The notes under the pieces were generated by a model. It did not search any database, had not been told where the DNA came from, and saw nothing but the letters and a program-made list of their open reading frames with translations. A stretch of 34,189 nucleotides of DNA. It comes from Zoogloea ramigera (GTDB lineage Bacteria; Pseudomonadota; Gammaproteobacteria; Burkholderiales; Rhodocyclaceae). The stretch covers positions 1 through 34,189 of the forward strand of contig NZ_BJNV01000056.1 of the NCBI RefSeq assembly GCF_006539865.1, in the 5' to 3' direction. This document shows, piece after piece, positions 8,942-19,107 of this stretch; the first letter of the stretch is position 1; each line of letters starts with the position of its first letter. Both the position numbers and the translations under genes were made by a program.

Positions 8942-9337
8942 TCAGTCCTTGCGGCCCTTGCTCTGGATCAGCTCGATCTTGTAGCCGTCCGGGTCTTCCA
9001 CGAAGGCTATCACCGTCGAGCCGTGCTTCATCGGGCCCGCCTCGCGGGTCACCTTGCCGCCGCGGGCCTTGATCGCCTCGCAGGCCGCGTAGGCATCTGG
9101 CACCTCGAGGGCGATATGGCCGTAGCCGTTGCCAAGCTCGTACGATTCGACGCCCCAGTTGTGGGTGAGCTCGATCACCGCCCCCTCCGCCTCATCCTGA
9201 AAGCCCACGAAGGCCAGCGTGAACTTGCCCTCCGGGTAATCATGGCGGCGCAGGAGACGCATTCCGAGCACCTCGGTGTAGAAGGCGATGGAGCGGTCGA
9301 GATCGCCGACCCGCAGCATGGTGTGAAGAAGACGCAT
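8942..9337 (-). CDS. gloA: Lactoylglutathione lyase (glyoxalase I)
   Basis: GloA converts the hemithioacetal of methylglyoxal and glutathione to S-lactoylglutathione, the first step of cytosolic methylglyoxal detoxification. The 131-aa product is the usual length of the short, Ni/Co-type bacterial enzyme and shows all four metal ligands: H5 (MRLLH), E56 ([11 protein letters not shown]), H74 (GYGHIALEV) and E122 ([10 protein letters not shown]). The signatures [18 protein letters not shown] and [12 protein letters not shown] are intact. GAGG lies about 9 nt before the ATG. It is the last gene of the reverse-strand block, 15 bp after the YgjP-like gene. Confidence 0.97.
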   Translation of the reverse strand: MRLLHTMLRVGDLDRSIAFYTEVLGMRLLRRHDYPEGKFTLAFVGFQDEAEGAVIELTHNWGVESYELGNGYGHIALEVPDAYAACEAIKARGGKVTREAGPMKHGSTVIAFVEDPDGYKIELIQSKGRKD

Positions 9338-9352
9338 GGAAGTTTCCTCGAT

Positions 9353-10075
9353 TCAGATGGAAGGAAGATGGGCCGCCGCCTGGCGCAAGGCCTTGCGGGC
9401 GGCCAGATGGTCCGGGTAAAGGGATTCCACCACGGCCCAGAAGCGCGGCGAATGGTTCATCTCGACCAGGTGCGCCACCTCGTGGGCCACAACGTAGTCG
9501 ATCAGCCCCAGCGGCAGATGCACCAGCCGCCAGTGCAGCCGGATGCCGCTGCGGCTGCTGCAACTGCCCCAGCGGGTGCGGGCATTCGACAGCCCCACTG
9601 CCGGCGTCGGCCGGCCGAGGCGCAGGCAGAACTCCTCGACACGGTGGGTGAATAGCTCGAGGCTGCGCTGCTGCAGGCCACGCAGCAGCAGCTGGCGCGC
9701 ATCGGCGCCGCCCCGCAGGGCCAGCTCGAGCACCTTGTCGGGGCCTTGTTCGTGCCACAACACCCGGTTGTTGCCGCGCCCTAGCCGCAGCTGCCAGGCC
9801 TCGCCGAGGAAGGGGATGGACGCCCCCTCCACCGGCTCGAAGGCCGCCGCGGGCGGTGCCGACGGGCGAGCCTGAAGTTTCTCGACAACCCAGTCCGCGT
9901 GGCTGCGGATGAAGGCTTCCGCCTCGCGCAGCCCCACCCGGAGCGGCACTCCAACGGTGAGGCCGCGGTGGTCGATGCGCAGGCCCAGGGTCTTGCGGGC
10001 GCCGCGCCGCAGGGTATAGGCGATGCGCTGCCCGCCGAGGATGATCTCGCGGAGCTCGACAGCCGCCGCGCTCAC
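9353..10075 (-). CDS. YgjP/DUF45-family zinc metalloprotein
   Basis: The 240-aa product belongs to the YgjP (DUF45, M48-like) family, soluble metalloproteins of uncertain role. The E. coli member is annotated as a UTP pyrophosphatase, and SprT-like protease activity has been suggested for relatives. The zinc motif is HEVAH at 198-202 with a further histidine H208 (VEMNHSPRFW). The preceding family signature TRWGSCSSRSGIRLHWRL is complete. The start is GTG 10075, overlapping the plsC stop by 4 bp (GTGA), so the two are translationally coupled. Fold family is sure; the biochemical activity is not deducible from the sequence. Confidence 0.92.
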   Translation of the reverse strand: MSAAAVELREIILGGQRIAYTLRRGARKTLGLRIDHRGLTVGVPLRVGLREAEAFIRSHADWVVEKLQARPSAPPAAAFEPVEGASIPFLGEAWQLRLGRGNNRVLWHEQGPDKVLELALRGGADARQLLLRGLQQRSLELFTHRVEEFCLRLGRPTPAVGLSNARTRWGSCSSRSGIRLHWRLVHLPLGLIDYVVAHEVAHLVEMNHSPRFWAVVESLYPDHLAARKALRQAAAHLPSI

Positions 10076-10824
10076 GCCGCCGACGTCTCCCTGGGGTGGT
10101 GGCGGTGCTTGTAGTGATGGGGGAAGAGGCGGTGCATCTCGCCCTCGACCCAGGCCTCGGCGCGACGGTTGATCTCGTCGGGGGGCAGGCCCTGGGTATC
10201 GATCGCCGGGCCTATGCTCACCACCACCTCGCCCGGGCGCTTGAGGAAGGCGTTGCGGGCCCAGAATTCGCCGGCGTTATGGGCCACCGGCACCACCGGC
10301 GCGCCGCTTTTGGCCGCCAGCACGGCGCCGCCGGCCTTGTAGCGCTTGCGGCTGCCCGGGGCCACCCGGGTGCCCTCGGGGAAGATCGTGACCCAGAAAC
10401 CATGGCCGAGCCGGTCGATGCCCTGCTCCACCACCTGGGCCAGGGCGTCCTTGCCGGCGGCGCGGTCGATGGCGATCATCGGCATCTGGGCGATGCCCCA
10501 GCCGAAGAAGGGCAGCTTGTGGATCTCGCGCTTCATCACGAAGACCATCGGCGGAAAGATGTCCTGCAGCATGATGGTCTCCCACGCCGACATGTGCTTG
10601 GACATGACGATCGCCGGGCCGGCCGGGATGTTTTCGGCGCCCACCAGGCGGTAGGGGATGCCCAGCACGTGCTTGACGACCCACGCCATCAGGTGCGGCC
10701 AGCCGCGGATGATGCGGTGCCGCGTCTTCGGCCCGAAGGGAAAGGTGGCCATGGCGATCAGCGCGTAAAGCGGCGTGAGCACGGCCAGGGCCAGCATGAA
10801 AAGCAGATTGCGGATCAGGACCAC
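10072..10824 (-). CDS. plsC: 1-acyl-sn-glycerol-3-phosphate acyltransferase
   Basis: PlsC acylates lysophosphatidic acid at sn-2 to give phosphatidic acid at the inner membrane. The 250-aa product starts at GTG 10824, just past the gmhB stop; a longer reading in this frame runs antisense-like through gmhB. An N-terminal membrane helix (about residues 2-28) precedes the acyltransferase motifs: SKHMSAWET (H77, with Glu at the usual Asp place of HX4D) and FPEGTR (148-153). The glycerophosphate-binding motif II is FFGWGIAQMPMIAIDR and motif IV is APVVPVAHN. The H-x4-E variant appears common in betaproteobacterial PlsC copies, so I expect it to be active. It could be one of several acyltransferase paralogues in the genome. 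Confidence 0.93.
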   Translation of the reverse strand: MVLIRNLLFMLALAVLTPLYALIAMATFPFGPKTRHRIIRGWPHLMAWVVKHVLGIPYRLVGAENIPAGPAIVMSKHMSAWETIMLQDIFPPMVFVMKREIHKLPFFGWGIAQMPMIAIDRAAGKDALAQVVEQGIDRLGHGFWVTIFPEGTRVAPGSRKRYKAGGAVLAAKSGAPVVPVAHNAGEFWARNAFLKRPGEVVVSIGPAIDTQGLPPDEINRRAEAWVEGEMHRLFPHHYKHRHHPRETSAA

Positions 10825-10835
10825 GGGAAGAAACC

Positions 10836-11369
10836 TCAGGCGGAGAGCTGGGCGGCCACGGCAGCCAGATCGGGGAAGACGAGAGTGCCCGCCGGCAGCG
10901 CCGGGTCGGCCTGGGTCTTGGCGCCCTTGCCGGTGAGCACCAGGTAGGGCTGGCAGCCCACCGCGACGCCAGCCTGCAGGTCGCGCAGGCTGTCGCCCAC
11001 CACCGGCACGCACTTCATGTCTACGTTGAAGCGCTCGGCGATCTGCAGGAACATGCCCGGCTTGGGTTTGCGGCAATCGCAGGTGGAGTCGGCCGGGTGG
11101 GGGCAGAAGAAGATGGCGTCGAGCCGCCCGCCCGCCTGGGCGATGGCCTTGGTCATCTTCTCGTTGATGGCGTTGAGGGTATCCATGTCGAACAGCCCGC
11201 GCCCGACCCCCGACTGGTTGGAGGCGACCACCACCCGCCAGCCGGATTCATTGAGCCGGGCGATGGCCTCGAGGGAGCCGGGGATCGGCTTCCATTCGTC
11301 CGGCGACTTGATGAACTGGTCGGAGTCGACGTTGATGACGCCGTCCCGGTCGAGCACGATGAGCTTCAT
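10836..11369 (-). CDS. gmhB: D-glycero-beta-D-manno-heptose-1,7-bisphosphate 7-phosphatase
   Basis: GmhB removes the C7 phosphate of heptose bisphosphate in ADP-heptose synthesis for the LPS inner core. The 177-aa HAD protein shows the catalytic pair D7/D9 (LDRDGVINVD), motif II (VVASNQSGVGRG), the family's zinc loop CPHPADSTCDCRKPKPG, and motif IV (VGDSLRDLQAG). The ATG at 11369 (MKLIVLDRDG) is chosen over one seven codons upstream because the HAD motif should begin at about residue 5. It sits between glyS (24 bp) and plsC (11 bp) in an order frequent in betaproteobacteria. Confidence 0.96.
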   Translation of the reverse strand: MKLIVLDRDGVINVDSDQFIKSPDEWKPIPGSLEAIARLNESGWRVVVASNQSGVGRGLFDMDTLNAINEKMTKAIAQAGGRLDAIFFCPHPADSTCDCRKPKPGMFLQIAERFNVDMKCVPVVGDSLRDLQAGVAVGCQPYLVLTGKGAKTQADPALPAGTLVFPDLAAVAAQLSA

Positions 11370-11393
11370 GAAATACCCTCTCGAGGCCAAGGC

Positions 11394-13478
11394 TCAGGCC
11401 GACAGGCGGGAGATGTCCGCCACCTGGTTCATCAGGCCAGCCAGCTGGCCGAGCAGGGCCAGGCGGTTCTGGCGCACCAGCGGCTCCTCGGCCATCACCA
11501 TCACCTCGTCGAAGAAGCGGTCCACCGCGGCCCGCAGGCCGGCCAGCACGCGCAGGGCGTCGGTGTAGTCCTCGTTCTGGAAGTGCGAGCGGGCCAGCGG
11601 GGCGACCTCGACGATGGCGTGGAACAGCGCCTTCTCGGCATCCTCGGCGAGCAGCGCCACGTCGGGCTCGCCGGGGGTGACATCGGCCTTCTTGAGGATG
11701 TTGACGATGCGCTTGTTGGCCGCTGCCAGGGCGGCAGCCTCGGGCAGCTGCTGGAAGGCCACCACGGCCTGCAGCTTGGGCACCACCAGGTCGATGCGGG
11801 TGGGCTTGAGGGCCAGCACCGCGTCCACCACGTCCTGGGCATGGCCGGCTTCGCGCAGCTGGTTGCGCAGGCGCTCGAGCATGAAGTCGAACAGCGGGCC
11901 CGGCAGCTCGCTGCCGAGCAGGCCCGGCGCATAGCTGGCCGCCGACTCGTCGATCAGCGCGACGAGGTCGAGGGGCAGCGGGCTTTCCATGAGGATGCGC
12001 AGCACGCCGAGGGCGGCCCGGCGCAGGCCGAAGGGGTCGCGGTCGCCGGTGGGCAACTGGCCAATGCCGAAGAAGCCGACCAGGGAGTCGAGCTTGTCGG
12101 CCAGCGCCAGCGCGCGGCCGATGTTGGTGTCGGGGAGCGCGTCACCGGCGAAGCGCGGGCGGTAGTGCTGCTCGATGGCCTCGGCGACCACCGGCAGCGC
12201 GCCTTCGGCAAGCGCGTAGTAGCGGCCCATGGTGCCCTGCAGCTCAGGGAACTCGCCGACCATGTCGGTGAGCAGGTCGGCCTTGGAGAGCAGCGCGGCG
12301 CGGTTGGCGAGGTTCTCGTCGGCGCCCAGAAGGGCAGCGACCTTGCGGGCCACGATGGACATGCGCTGGACGCGATCGCCCAGGGAGCCGAGCTTGTTGT
12401 GATAGACCACCGAGCCGAGCTTGACGACCCGCGGGGTGAGGCCGGCCTTGATGTCCTGCTCGAAGAAGAAGCGCGCATCCGACAGGCGCGGGCGCACCAC
12501 GCGCTGGTTGCCGGTGACGATGTTGGAGGGGTCTTCCATCTGCATGTTGGAGACGATCAGGAAGCGGTTGAGCAGCTTGCCCTCGGCGTCGAACAGCGGG
12601 AAGTACTTCTGGTTGGCGCGCATCGTGAGGATCAGGCATTCCTGCGGCACGGCCAGGAACTCGGCCTCGAACTCGCCCACGTACACGGTGGGGTGCTCGA
12701 CCAGCGCAGTAACCTCGTCGAGCAGGTCGGCGTATTCGCCCAGGGTGGCGCCCTGGCGGCCGGCCTCGGTGACGAGCTGCTTCTCGATGTCGGCGCGGCG
12801 CTCGGCGAAATCGGGGATCACCTTGCCCTCGGCCAGCAGCGTGGGCTCGTAGGCGTCGGCGCTGGCGATGTCGATGTCGCCGCGGCTCATGAAGCGGTGG
12901 CCGCGGGTGGTACGGCCGGACTGGATGTCGAGCACGCTGCCGGGCACGACGCTGGTGCCGTGGAGCATCGTGAGCTTGTGGGCCGGGCGCACGAAGGTGG
13001 CGTCGCCGTCACCCCAGCGCATCACCTTGGGGATGGGCAGCGCCTTGAGGGCGTCCTGCACGATGCCGGCGAGCACCTCGGCGAGCTTGGCGCCGGCCAC
13101 CGTGCTGGTGTGGAACAGGGCCTCGGCCTTGCCGTCGAGGCGGCGCTCGAAGCCGGCCACCGCCGTCAGCGGGATGCCCTTGGCTTCGAGCTTCTTGGTG
13201 AGGGCTGCGGTCGGCTGGCCACTGGCGTCGAGGGCCACGGAGACCGGCATGATCTTCTCGGTGACTTCCCGGGCGGCGGCCTCGGGCAACACGCCGGCCA
13301 GGGTCACGGCCAGGCGGCGCGGGGTGGCGAACCAGCGGAAGGCGCCGTCGGCCGCGGCCAGACCGCGCGTACGCAGGCCGGCGGCGATGCCGTCGGCAAA
13401 GGCCTGGCCGAGCTTCGGCAGGGCCTTGGGCGGGAGTTCTTCGGTGAGCAGTTCTACGAGCAGGGTCGCGCCGGTCAT
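11394..13478 (-). CDS. glyS: Glycine--tRNA ligase beta subunit
   Basis: GlyS is the tRNA-binding and editing-like subunit of the bacterial alpha2beta2 glycyl-tRNA synthetase. The product is 694 aa, close to the E. coli length. It begins with the family signature [25 protein letters not shown], contains [34 protein letters not shown]-type core sequence, and ends in the DALR-like anticodon-binding region ([25 protein letters not shown]). A GTG one codon earlier is an alternative start. The ATG overlaps the glyQ stop by one base (TGATG), giving coupled, balanced synthesis of both subunits. Confidence 0.99.
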   Translation of the reverse strand: MTGATLLVELLTEELPPKALPKLGQAFADGIAAGLRTRGLAAADGAFRWFATPRRLAVTLAGVLPEAAAREVTEKIMPVSVALDASGQPTAALTKKLEAKGIPLTAVAGFERRLDGKAEALFHTSTVAGAKLAEVLAGIVQDALKALPIPKVMRWGDGDATFVRPAHKLTMLHGTSVVPGSVLDIQSGRTTRGHRFMSRGDIDIASADAYEPTLLAEGKVIPDFAERRADIEKQLVTEAGRQGATLGEYADLLDEVTALVEHPTVYVGEFEAEFLAVPQECLILTMRANQKYFPLFDAEGKLLNRFLIVSNMQMEDPSNIVTGNQRVVRPRLSDARFFFEQDIKAGLTPRVVKLGSVVYHNKLGSLGDRVQRMSIVARKVAALLGADENLANRAALLSKADLLTDMVGEFPELQGTMGRYYALAEGALPVVAEAIEQHYRPRFAGDALPDTNIGRALALADKLDSLVGFFGIGQLPTGDRDPFGLRRAALGVLRILMESPLPLDLVALIDESAASYAPGLLGSELPGPLFDFMLERLRNQLREAGHAQDVVDAVLALKPTRIDLVVPKLQAVVAFQQLPEAAALAAANKRIVNILKKADVTPGEPDVALLAEDAEKALFHAIVEVAPLARSHFQNEDYTDALRVLAGLRAAVDRFFDEVMVMAEEPLVRQNRLALLGQLAGLMNQVADISRLSA

Positions 13479-14386
13479 CACGCGGCCTCCTTCTTGAGCA
13501 TCGGGAAGCCGAGGGCTTCGCGGGAGTTGTAATAGGCCTGGGCCACTTCACGGGCCAGCGCACGGACGCGGCCGATGTAGGCGGCGCGCTCGGTCACCGA
13601 GATCGCGCCGCGGGCGTCGAGCAGGTTGAAGGTGTGGGAGCACTTCATGACCATCTCGAAGGCCGGCAGCACCAGCGGCACCGCCATCAGGCGCTTGGCC
13701 TCGCCCTCGTATTCGGTGAACAGGCGGAACAGCCAGTCGACGTTGGAGTGCTCGAAGTTGTAGGTGGATTGCTCGACTTCGTTCTGGTGATAGACGTTGC
13801 CGTAGGTGACCGGCGTGCCGTCCGGGCCGATCGACCACACTAGGTCGTAGACGTTTTCGACGCCCTGCAGGTACATCGCCAGGCGCTCGAGGCCGTAGGT
13901 GATTTCGCCGAGCACCGGCTTGCACGACAGCGAGCCAACTTCCTGGAAGTAGGTGAACTGGGTGACCTCCATGCCGTCCAGCCACACCTCCCAGCCCAGG
14001 CCCCAGGCCCCGAGGGTGGGGGATTCCCAGTCGTCCTCGACGAAGCGAATGTCGTGGGCGCAGGGGTCGATGCCCAGCGCGCGCAGGCTGTCGATGTAGA
14101 GCTCCTGGATGTTGCCCGGCGAGGGCTTGAGCACCACCTGGTACTGGTAGTAGTGCTGCAGGCGGTTGGGGTTGTTGCCGTAGCGGCCGTCCTTGGGGCG
14201 GCGCGACGGCTGGACGTAGGCGGCGTTCCAGTGCTCGGGGCCGATGGCGCGCAGGAAGGTGGCGGTGTGGAAGGTGCCGGCGCCGACCTCGATGTCGTAG
14301 GGCTGGAGCAGCGTGCAGCCGTGCTCGGCCCAGAAGTTCGAGAGGCGCAGGATGATCTGCTGGAAAGTCGGTTTTTGGACGGACAT
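13478..14386 (-). CDS. glyQ: Glycine--tRNA ligase alpha subunit
   Basis: GlyQ is the catalytic class II subunit that activates glycine and charges tRNA-Gly together with GlyS. The 302-aa product has the standard length and starts [19 protein letters not shown], with GGAG 6-9 nt upstream. The strongly conserved blocks are present: [45 protein letters not shown] and [16 protein letters not shown]-type motif 3 ([16 protein letters not shown]). It is the first gene of the reverse-strand operon glyQ-glyS-gmhB-plsC-ygjP-gloA; its promoter must lie in 14387-14681. Confidence 0.99.
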   Translation of the reverse strand: MSVQKPTFQQIILRLSNFWAEHGCTLLQPYDIEVGAGTFHTATFLRAIGPEHWNAAYVQPSRRPKDGRYGNNPNRLQHYYQYQVVLKPSPGNIQELYIDSLRALGIDPCAHDIRFVEDDWESPTLGAWGLGWEVWLDGMEVTQFTYFQEVGSLSCKPVLGEITYGLERLAMYLQGVENVYDLVWSIGPDGTPVTYGNVYHQNEVEQSTYNFEHSNVDWLFRLFTEYEGEAKRLMAVPLVLPAFEMVMKCSHTFNLLDARGAISVTERAAYIGRVRALAREVAQAYYNSREALGFPMLKKEAA

Positions 14387-14681
14387 GGATGCTCCGCGGC
14401 GCGGGCCGCGCTGTTTGGGCAAAGGCGTGATTTTACTGCGTTTGGACGGGCTAGGAACGCCCGAGCGCAAGTGCGGCGCGGGAAACATCTCCGCATCGGC
14501 GCGGGCCGGTGTTTGCAGTCCCGAAACACGTGGCCGCTCAAGAAACGGACAGCGGAGGCCGTAAAAACACTGTCAAAGTTTGTTAACACCCAAAAAAAAC
14601 AGCCCCTACCCGAAAACATCGCAGTTTTCATCCAGCCCCCATGCCGGGAGGCCGCGGGGAGCGTCGAGGAGAATTCGCACC
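14387..14681. promoter_or_regulatory. Divergent promoter region between glyQ and the chemoreceptor
   Basis: This 295-bp region separates divergent genes and is clearly more AT-rich than its surroundings from about 14555 to 14635, including a run of eight A residues (14592-14599) and TTGTTAAC nearby. A CAAAGTTT at 14574-14581 resembles the -35 half of a sigma-28 flagellar promoter, but no GCCGATAA follows at the right distance. I therefore call only a promoter-bearing region. GAGGAG sits about 9 nt before the chemoreceptor ATG. Confidence 0.4.
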
Positions 14682-16307
14682 ATGAAGTTAAGCAACCTGG
14701 CCGTCGCCGCACGCATGCGCCTGCTCATCGGGATGATGCTGTTCGGCCTGATCGCCCTGTGCGCTGTCAGCCTCGGCAGCCTGCGCACCACCATGATGGA
14801 GGACCGCAAGGTGCAGACGAAGCACCAGGTGGAAAGCGGCGCCAGCATCCTCAAGCACTTCCACGCCCTGGCCCAGGCCGGCAGCCTGCCCGAGGCGGAT
14901 GCCAAAAAGGCCGCCACCGAGGCCCTGCGCGCCGTCCGCTACGACGGCAACAACTACCTGTTCATCGTCACCACCACCAACCACTATGTACTGCTTCCCC
15001 CAAAGCCGGAGATGGAAGGGCGCGACGCCAGCGGCCTGAAGGACACCAACGGCAAGCACATCATCCAGGAGATCGTGAAGGCGGGTGCAGCCGGTGGTGG
15101 CTACATCGATTACTGGTTCCCCAAGGCGGGGGCCACCGAGGCGCTGCCAAAGGTTTCCTACGCCATGGGCTTTGCACCCTGGGGCTGGATCATCGGCACC
15201 GGCATCTACGTGGACGACGTGGACCGGGAATTCCGCGCGATCGCGCTGACCCTGGGCGGCATCTCGCTGCTGCTGCTGGCCCTGATGGGCCTGTTCGGCT
15301 GGCGCATCAGCGTGAGCGTGACCGGCCAGCTCGGCGGCGAGCCCCAGAAGGCCACCGCGGTGATGCGCCAGGCGGCCGACGGCGACCTCACCACCGAGGT
15401 CGGCGAGACCCGCGAGGGCAGCATGCTCAACGCCCTCGCGACGATGATGCGCGCCCTGCGCCGGATGGTCGGCGAGATCAACGACGGCGCCAACCAACTG
15501 GTGGGCAACGCCGACCACATCGCCCGGGTCTCCAGCCAGGTGGCCGAGGCCGCCGAGCGCCAGTCGGATGCCACCGCGGCGATGGCGGCGGCGATGGAAG
15601 AACTGACCGTCAGCTCCAGCCACATCTCGAGCAGCGCCCGCGAAACCGAGCGCAACGCCCAGGACTCGATGCGCCTCGCCGCCGACGGCAGCACCCGGGT
15701 GGGCGAAGCCGTCGGCGCCATCCGCAAGATGTCGGAAACGGTGATCGGCGCCTCCGAGCGCATCCGCGCCCTCGAGACGCGGATCGGCGAAGTGTCGTCG
15801 ATCGCCAACGTGATCAAGGAAATCGCCGGGCAGACCAACCTGCTGGCCCTCAACGCCGCCATCGAGGCCGCCCGCGCCGGCGAGCAGGGCCGCGGCTTCG
15901 CGGTGGTGGCGGACGAGGTGCGCAAGCTGGCCGAACGCACCTCATCGGCCACCACCGAGATCGAACAGATGATCACCGGCATTCAGGGCGACACCGGTAA
16001 CGCGGTGAGCGCGATGAACGCCGCCCTGCCCGAAGTGGAACAGGGCATCGCGCTGGCCAGCCTCGCTTCCGACGCCCTCGGCGCCATCGAGCGTGGCGCC
16101 CGGGAGGCCCTCACCCGCGTCCACGAGATCGCCGACGCGACCCACGAGCAGAGCGCGGCCAGCACCTCGATCGCCCAGCGGGTGGAGGAAATCTCCCACA
16201 TGGTCGACAACACCACTGCCAGCATCCGGGGCGCGGCCGAGGCGGCGGTAAATCTGGAGCGGATCGCCGGCGGGCTGAAGGAACAGGTTGCCCGCTTCCG
16301 GGTTTGA
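14682..16307 (+). CDS. Methyl-accepting chemotaxis protein with single cache domain
   Basis: This 541-aa receptor should report a periplasmic ligand to CheA/CheW and so bias the flagella. Order: membrane helix 1 (about 12-32), a single-cache (sCache_2-like) periplasmic sensor (about 50-180) with the typical [29 protein letters not shown]-type core and a [14 protein letters not shown] ending, membrane helix 2 (about 185-205), HAMP, then the long cytoplasmic coiled coil. The hairpin tip is [26 protein letters not shown]-type sequence (about 379-405), diagnostic of the family. There is no CheR-tethering pentapeptide at the C-terminus (it ends EQVARFRV). Ligands of related receptors are often small organic acids, but that is inference. 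Confidence 0.96.
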   Translation: MKLSNLAVAARMRLLIGMMLFGLIALCAVSLGSLRTTMMEDRKVQTKHQVESGASILKHFHALAQAGSLPEADAKKAATEALRAVRYDGNNYLFIVTTTNHYVLLPPKPEMEGRDASGLKDTNGKHIIQEIVKAGAAGGGYIDYWFPKAGATEALPKVSYAMGFAPWGWIIGTGIYVDDVDREFRAIALTLGGISLLLLALMGLFGWRISVSVTGQLGGEPQKATAVMRQAADGDLTTEVGETREGSMLNALATMMRALRRMVGEINDGANQLVGNADHIARVSSQVAEAAERQSDATAAMAAAMEELTVSSSHISSSARETERNAQDSMRLAADGSTRVGEAVGAIRKMSETVIGASERIRALETRIGEVSSIANVIKEIAGQTNLLALNAAIEAARAGEQGRGFAVVADEVRKLAERTSSATTEIEQMITGIQGDTGNAVSAMNAALPEVEQGIALASLASDALGAIERGAREALTRVHEIADATHEQSAASTSIAQRVEEISHMVDNTTASIRGAAEAAVNLERIAGGLKEQVARFRV

Positions 16308-16345
16308 ACCGCGCCTGAAGCAGCGCCCGCCAGGGCGGCCTTAGC

Positions 16346-16373
16346 GGCCCTGGCTCAGCGGCCCTGGCTGAGC
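16346..16373. repeat. 14-bp tandem duplication across the ATPase stop codon
   Basis: Two adjacent 14-bp units (16346-16359 and 16360-16373) differ at one base. The stop codon of the reverse-strand ATPase gene lies in the first. Because 14 is not a multiple of three, the duplication shifts frame and probably changed the last residues of the protein. Confidence 0.6.
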
Positions 16374-19027
16374 CGCTTCTCGAGCCCCACCACCAGCGCC
16401 GTGGCCAGCGCCGCCGTGCCGATCTCCAGCCAGGCAGCCAGGCTGATCGGGGCTGAAGCAAAGACCCGATTCATCACGGGCAGGTAGGTGAACAAGGCCT
16501 GCAGCAGCACCATCGCGCCGATCCCGCCCCAGAACCACGGGTTCGACCACCAGCCGCAGCGCCAGAACGGCCCGCGCAGGTTGCGGCAGTTGAAGAGATA
16601 GGCGATCTCGCCGGCGACGAACACATTGACCGCCACCGTGCGCGCCTCCTCGAGGGACGCACCCAGCCCCCGCCAGCGCAGGAACAACCCGAAGGCCGCC
16701 ACCAGCAGCAGCAAACCCACCAGCACGATGCGGCGGATCAGCACCCCGTCGAGGATGGGCGTGCCGGGCGCCCGCGGCGGGCGCGCCATCACGTCGCGCT
16801 GGATCGGCTCGAAGGCCAGCGCCAGGCCCAGCAGCACCGCGGTGGTCATGTTGATCCACAGGATCTGCAAGGGCGTGATCGGCAGTGTAACCCCTGCCAG
16901 CACCGCGAAGAGGATCACCAGCCCCTCGCCGAAGTTGGTGGGCAGGGTCCAGATGATGAACTTCACCAGGTTGTCGTAAACGCCCCGCCCCTCTTCGATG
17001 GCGGCCTCGATGGTGGCGAAGTTGTCGTCGGTGAGGACCATCGCCGCGGCATCCTTGGCCACCTCGGTGCCGCCGGCGCCCATCGCGACGCCGATGTTGG
17101 CGGCCTTCAGCGCCGGGGCGTCGTTCACCCCGTCGCCAGTCATCGCCACCACTTCGCCGTTGGCCTGCAGGGCCTGGACAAGGCGCAGCTTCTGCTCCGG
17201 CTCGACCCGGGCGAACACGTCCACCTCCCGCACCGCCGCGCAAAGCCCCGCGTCGTCGAGGGCGGCCAGCTGACGGCCGGTGAGCACCTTGTCGCCCTCG
17301 GCGGCGATGCCCAGCTCGCGGGCAATCGCCAGCGCCGTGTCGGCGTGGTCGCCGGTGATCATCTTGACGCCGACGCCCGCCCCGGCGCAGCTGGCGATGG
17401 CCCGCAGCGCCGCCTGGCGCGGCGGGTCGAGCATGGCCTGGAGGCCCAGGAAGCACAGGCCTCCGGCGAGCTGCGCGGCGTCGAGCGGCCCGCCTTCCAC
17501 CTCGACCTGCGCGAAGGCCAGCACGCGCAGGCCATCCCGCGCCATCGCCCGGCCGACGCTGACGACGGCGTCGGTATCGGCCGGCACCGCGCTGCCATCG
17601 CCATCGAGCATGTGTGTGCAGCGGGACAGGATGACCTCCGGCGCGCCCTTCAGCAGCACCACGTGGCGGCCATCCAGCTGGTTGAGGCAGGCCATGTACT
17701 GGCGCGCCGAGTCGAAGGCGATCTCGTCGAGGCGCGGCGCGGCCTTGCGCAGCGCGTGCTCGTCGAGCCCGGCCTTGCGGGCAGCCACCAGCAGCGCGGC
17801 CTCGGTCGGGTCGCCGGTGATGCCCCACACGCCGTCCTGCTCGGCGAGGCCGGCATCGTTGCACAGCACGCCGGCCACCAGCAGCTCGCGCAGCGGGCCG
17901 GCGGCGTGGGCCGGTGCGCCGTCCCGCGTCACCACGCCCTCGGGCGCGTAGCCGTCGCCGCTCACGGCGAAGCGCTGGCCGCCGGCGAGCAGCGCGCGGA
18001 CGGTCATCTGGTTTTCGGTGAGGGTGCCGGTCTTGTCGGAGCAGATCACCGTGGTGCTGCCCAGGGTTTCGACGGCCGGCAGGCGGCGGATGATGGCCCG
18101 GCGCCGGGCCATGCGCGCCACGCCGATGGCGAGGGTCACGGTGATCGCCGCCGGCAGGCCTTCGGGGATCGCCCCGACCGCCAGCGCCACCGCGGCCATC
18201 AGCATGTCGACGAGCGGCTCGCCACGCAGGCTGCCGACGACGAAGCCGACCACCGCCAGGCCCAGGATGAGCACCAGCAGGTAGTTGGAGAAACGCGCCA
18301 TCGCCCGGGTCAGCGGCGTGGCGAGGGATTCGGTGGCATCGAGCAGGTCGGCGATGCGGCCGGTCTCGGTGGCGCGGCCGGTGGCCACCACCAGCCCACC
18401 GCCCTGCCCGCCCACCACCAGGGTGCCGGCGAAGGCCAGGTTCGCGCGCTCGGCGAGCCCGCTGTCGGAGGCGACCACGCCCGTGTGCTTGGCGACCGAG
18501 GTGGATTCGCCGGTCAACGCGGCTTCGGTGAGCTGCAGCGCGCGGGCGTCGAAGAGACGCAGGTCGGCCGGCACCTTGTCGCCCGCGGCCAGGCGCACCA
18601 CGTCGCCGGGCACCAGCGTGACGGCGTCGATGCGCCGCTGCTGGCCGCCGCGCAACACGGTGACGTCGCTGGCCACGCTGCGGGCGAGCGCCGCCAGGGC
18701 GTCTTCGGCGCGGCCTTCCTGGATGAAACCGATGAGGGCGTTGACCATCACCACGCCGAAGATCACCCCCGCGTCGGCCCATTCGCCAAGGAAGGCAGCG
18801 ACGGCGCCGCTGACGATCAGGATGTAGATGAGCGGCTGATGGAACTGCAGCGCGAAGCGCAGCAGCGGCCCGCGGCCAGCGCGGGCCTCGATGCGGTTGG
18901 GACCGTGGGTGGCCAGCCGGGCCGCGGCGACCTCTTCGGCGAGACCGTCGTGGGGGCTGGACTCGAACGCCTCGAAGGCCTCTTCATGGGGCCGGGCGTG
19001 CCAGTCGGTCTGCGGTGGACTTGGCAT
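16355..19027 (-). CDS. P2-type cation-transporting ATPase
   Basis: The 890-aa product is a full-length P-type ATPase of the Ca2+/Na+ (P2) type: actuator motif LTGESTSVAKH, membrane helix 4 with AIPEGLPAAIT, phosphorylated D331 in CSDKTGTLTENQMT, nucleotide-binding domain with KGAPEVIL, hinge motifs MITGDHADTA and MTGDGVNDAPALKAANIGVAMG, and six C-terminal helices. Against SERCA, the helix-4 Glu and helix-5 Asn/Glu (TNFGEGL) are kept, but the helix-6 Asp is Ala (WINMTTA instead of WVNLVTD). The transported ion is therefore uncertain and I give no symbol; related CtpF-like pumps carry the same change. It is convergent with the chemoreceptor and 80 bp downstream of trpB2. Confidence 0.93.
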   Translation of the reverse strand: MPSPPQTDWHARPHEEAFEAFESSPHDGLAEEVAAARLATHGPNRIEARAGRGPLLRFALQFHQPLIYILIVSGAVAAFLGEWADAGVIFGVVMVNALIGFIQEGRAEDALAALARSVASDVTVLRGGQQRRIDAVTLVPGDVVRLAAGDKVPADLRLFDARALQLTEAALTGESTSVAKHTGVVASDSGLAERANLAFAGTLVVGGQGGGLVVATGRATETGRIADLLDATESLATPLTRAMARFSNYLLVLILGLAVVGFVVGSLRGEPLVDMLMAAVALAVGAIPEGLPAAITVTLAIGVARMARRRAIIRRLPAVETLGSTTVICSDKTGTLTENQMTVRALLAGGQRFAVSGDGYAPEGVVTRDGAPAHAAGPLRELLVAGVLCNDAGLAEQDGVWGITGDPTEAALLVAARKAGLDEHALRKAAPRLDEIAFDSARQYMACLNQLDGRHVVLLKGAPEVILSRCTHMLDGDGSAVPADTDAVVSVGRAMARDGLRVLAFAQVEVEGGPLDAAQLAGGLCFLGLQAMLDPPRQAALRAIASCAGAGVGVKMITGDHADTALAIARELGIAAEGDKVLTGRQLAALDDAGLCAAVREVDVFARVEPEQKLRLVQALQANGEVVAMTGDGVNDAPALKAANIGVAMGAGGTEVAKDAAAMVLTDDNFATIEAAIEEGRGVYDNLVKFIIWTLPTNFGEGLVILFAVLAGVTLPITPLQILWINMTTAVLLGLALAFEPIQRDVMARPPRAPGTPILDGVLIRRIVLVGLLLLVAAFGLFLRWRGLGASLEEARTVAVNVFVAGEIAYLFNCRNLRGPFWRCGWWSNPWFWGGIGAMVLLQALFTYLPVMNRVFASAPISLAAWLEIGTAALATALVVGLEKRLSQGR

Positions 19028-19107
19028 GATTCAAGATGGACCACGAACATCTACCGGCGTTCCGCGGCGCCGGCCGCCGGAGCGGCCGACCCCACGCCCA
19101 GGGGTGC

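Noticed and set aside
14574-14600. CAAAGTTT as a sigma-28 promoter for the chemoreceptor
   Set aside because: The -10 position 11 bp downstream is poly-A, not GCCGATAA-like.
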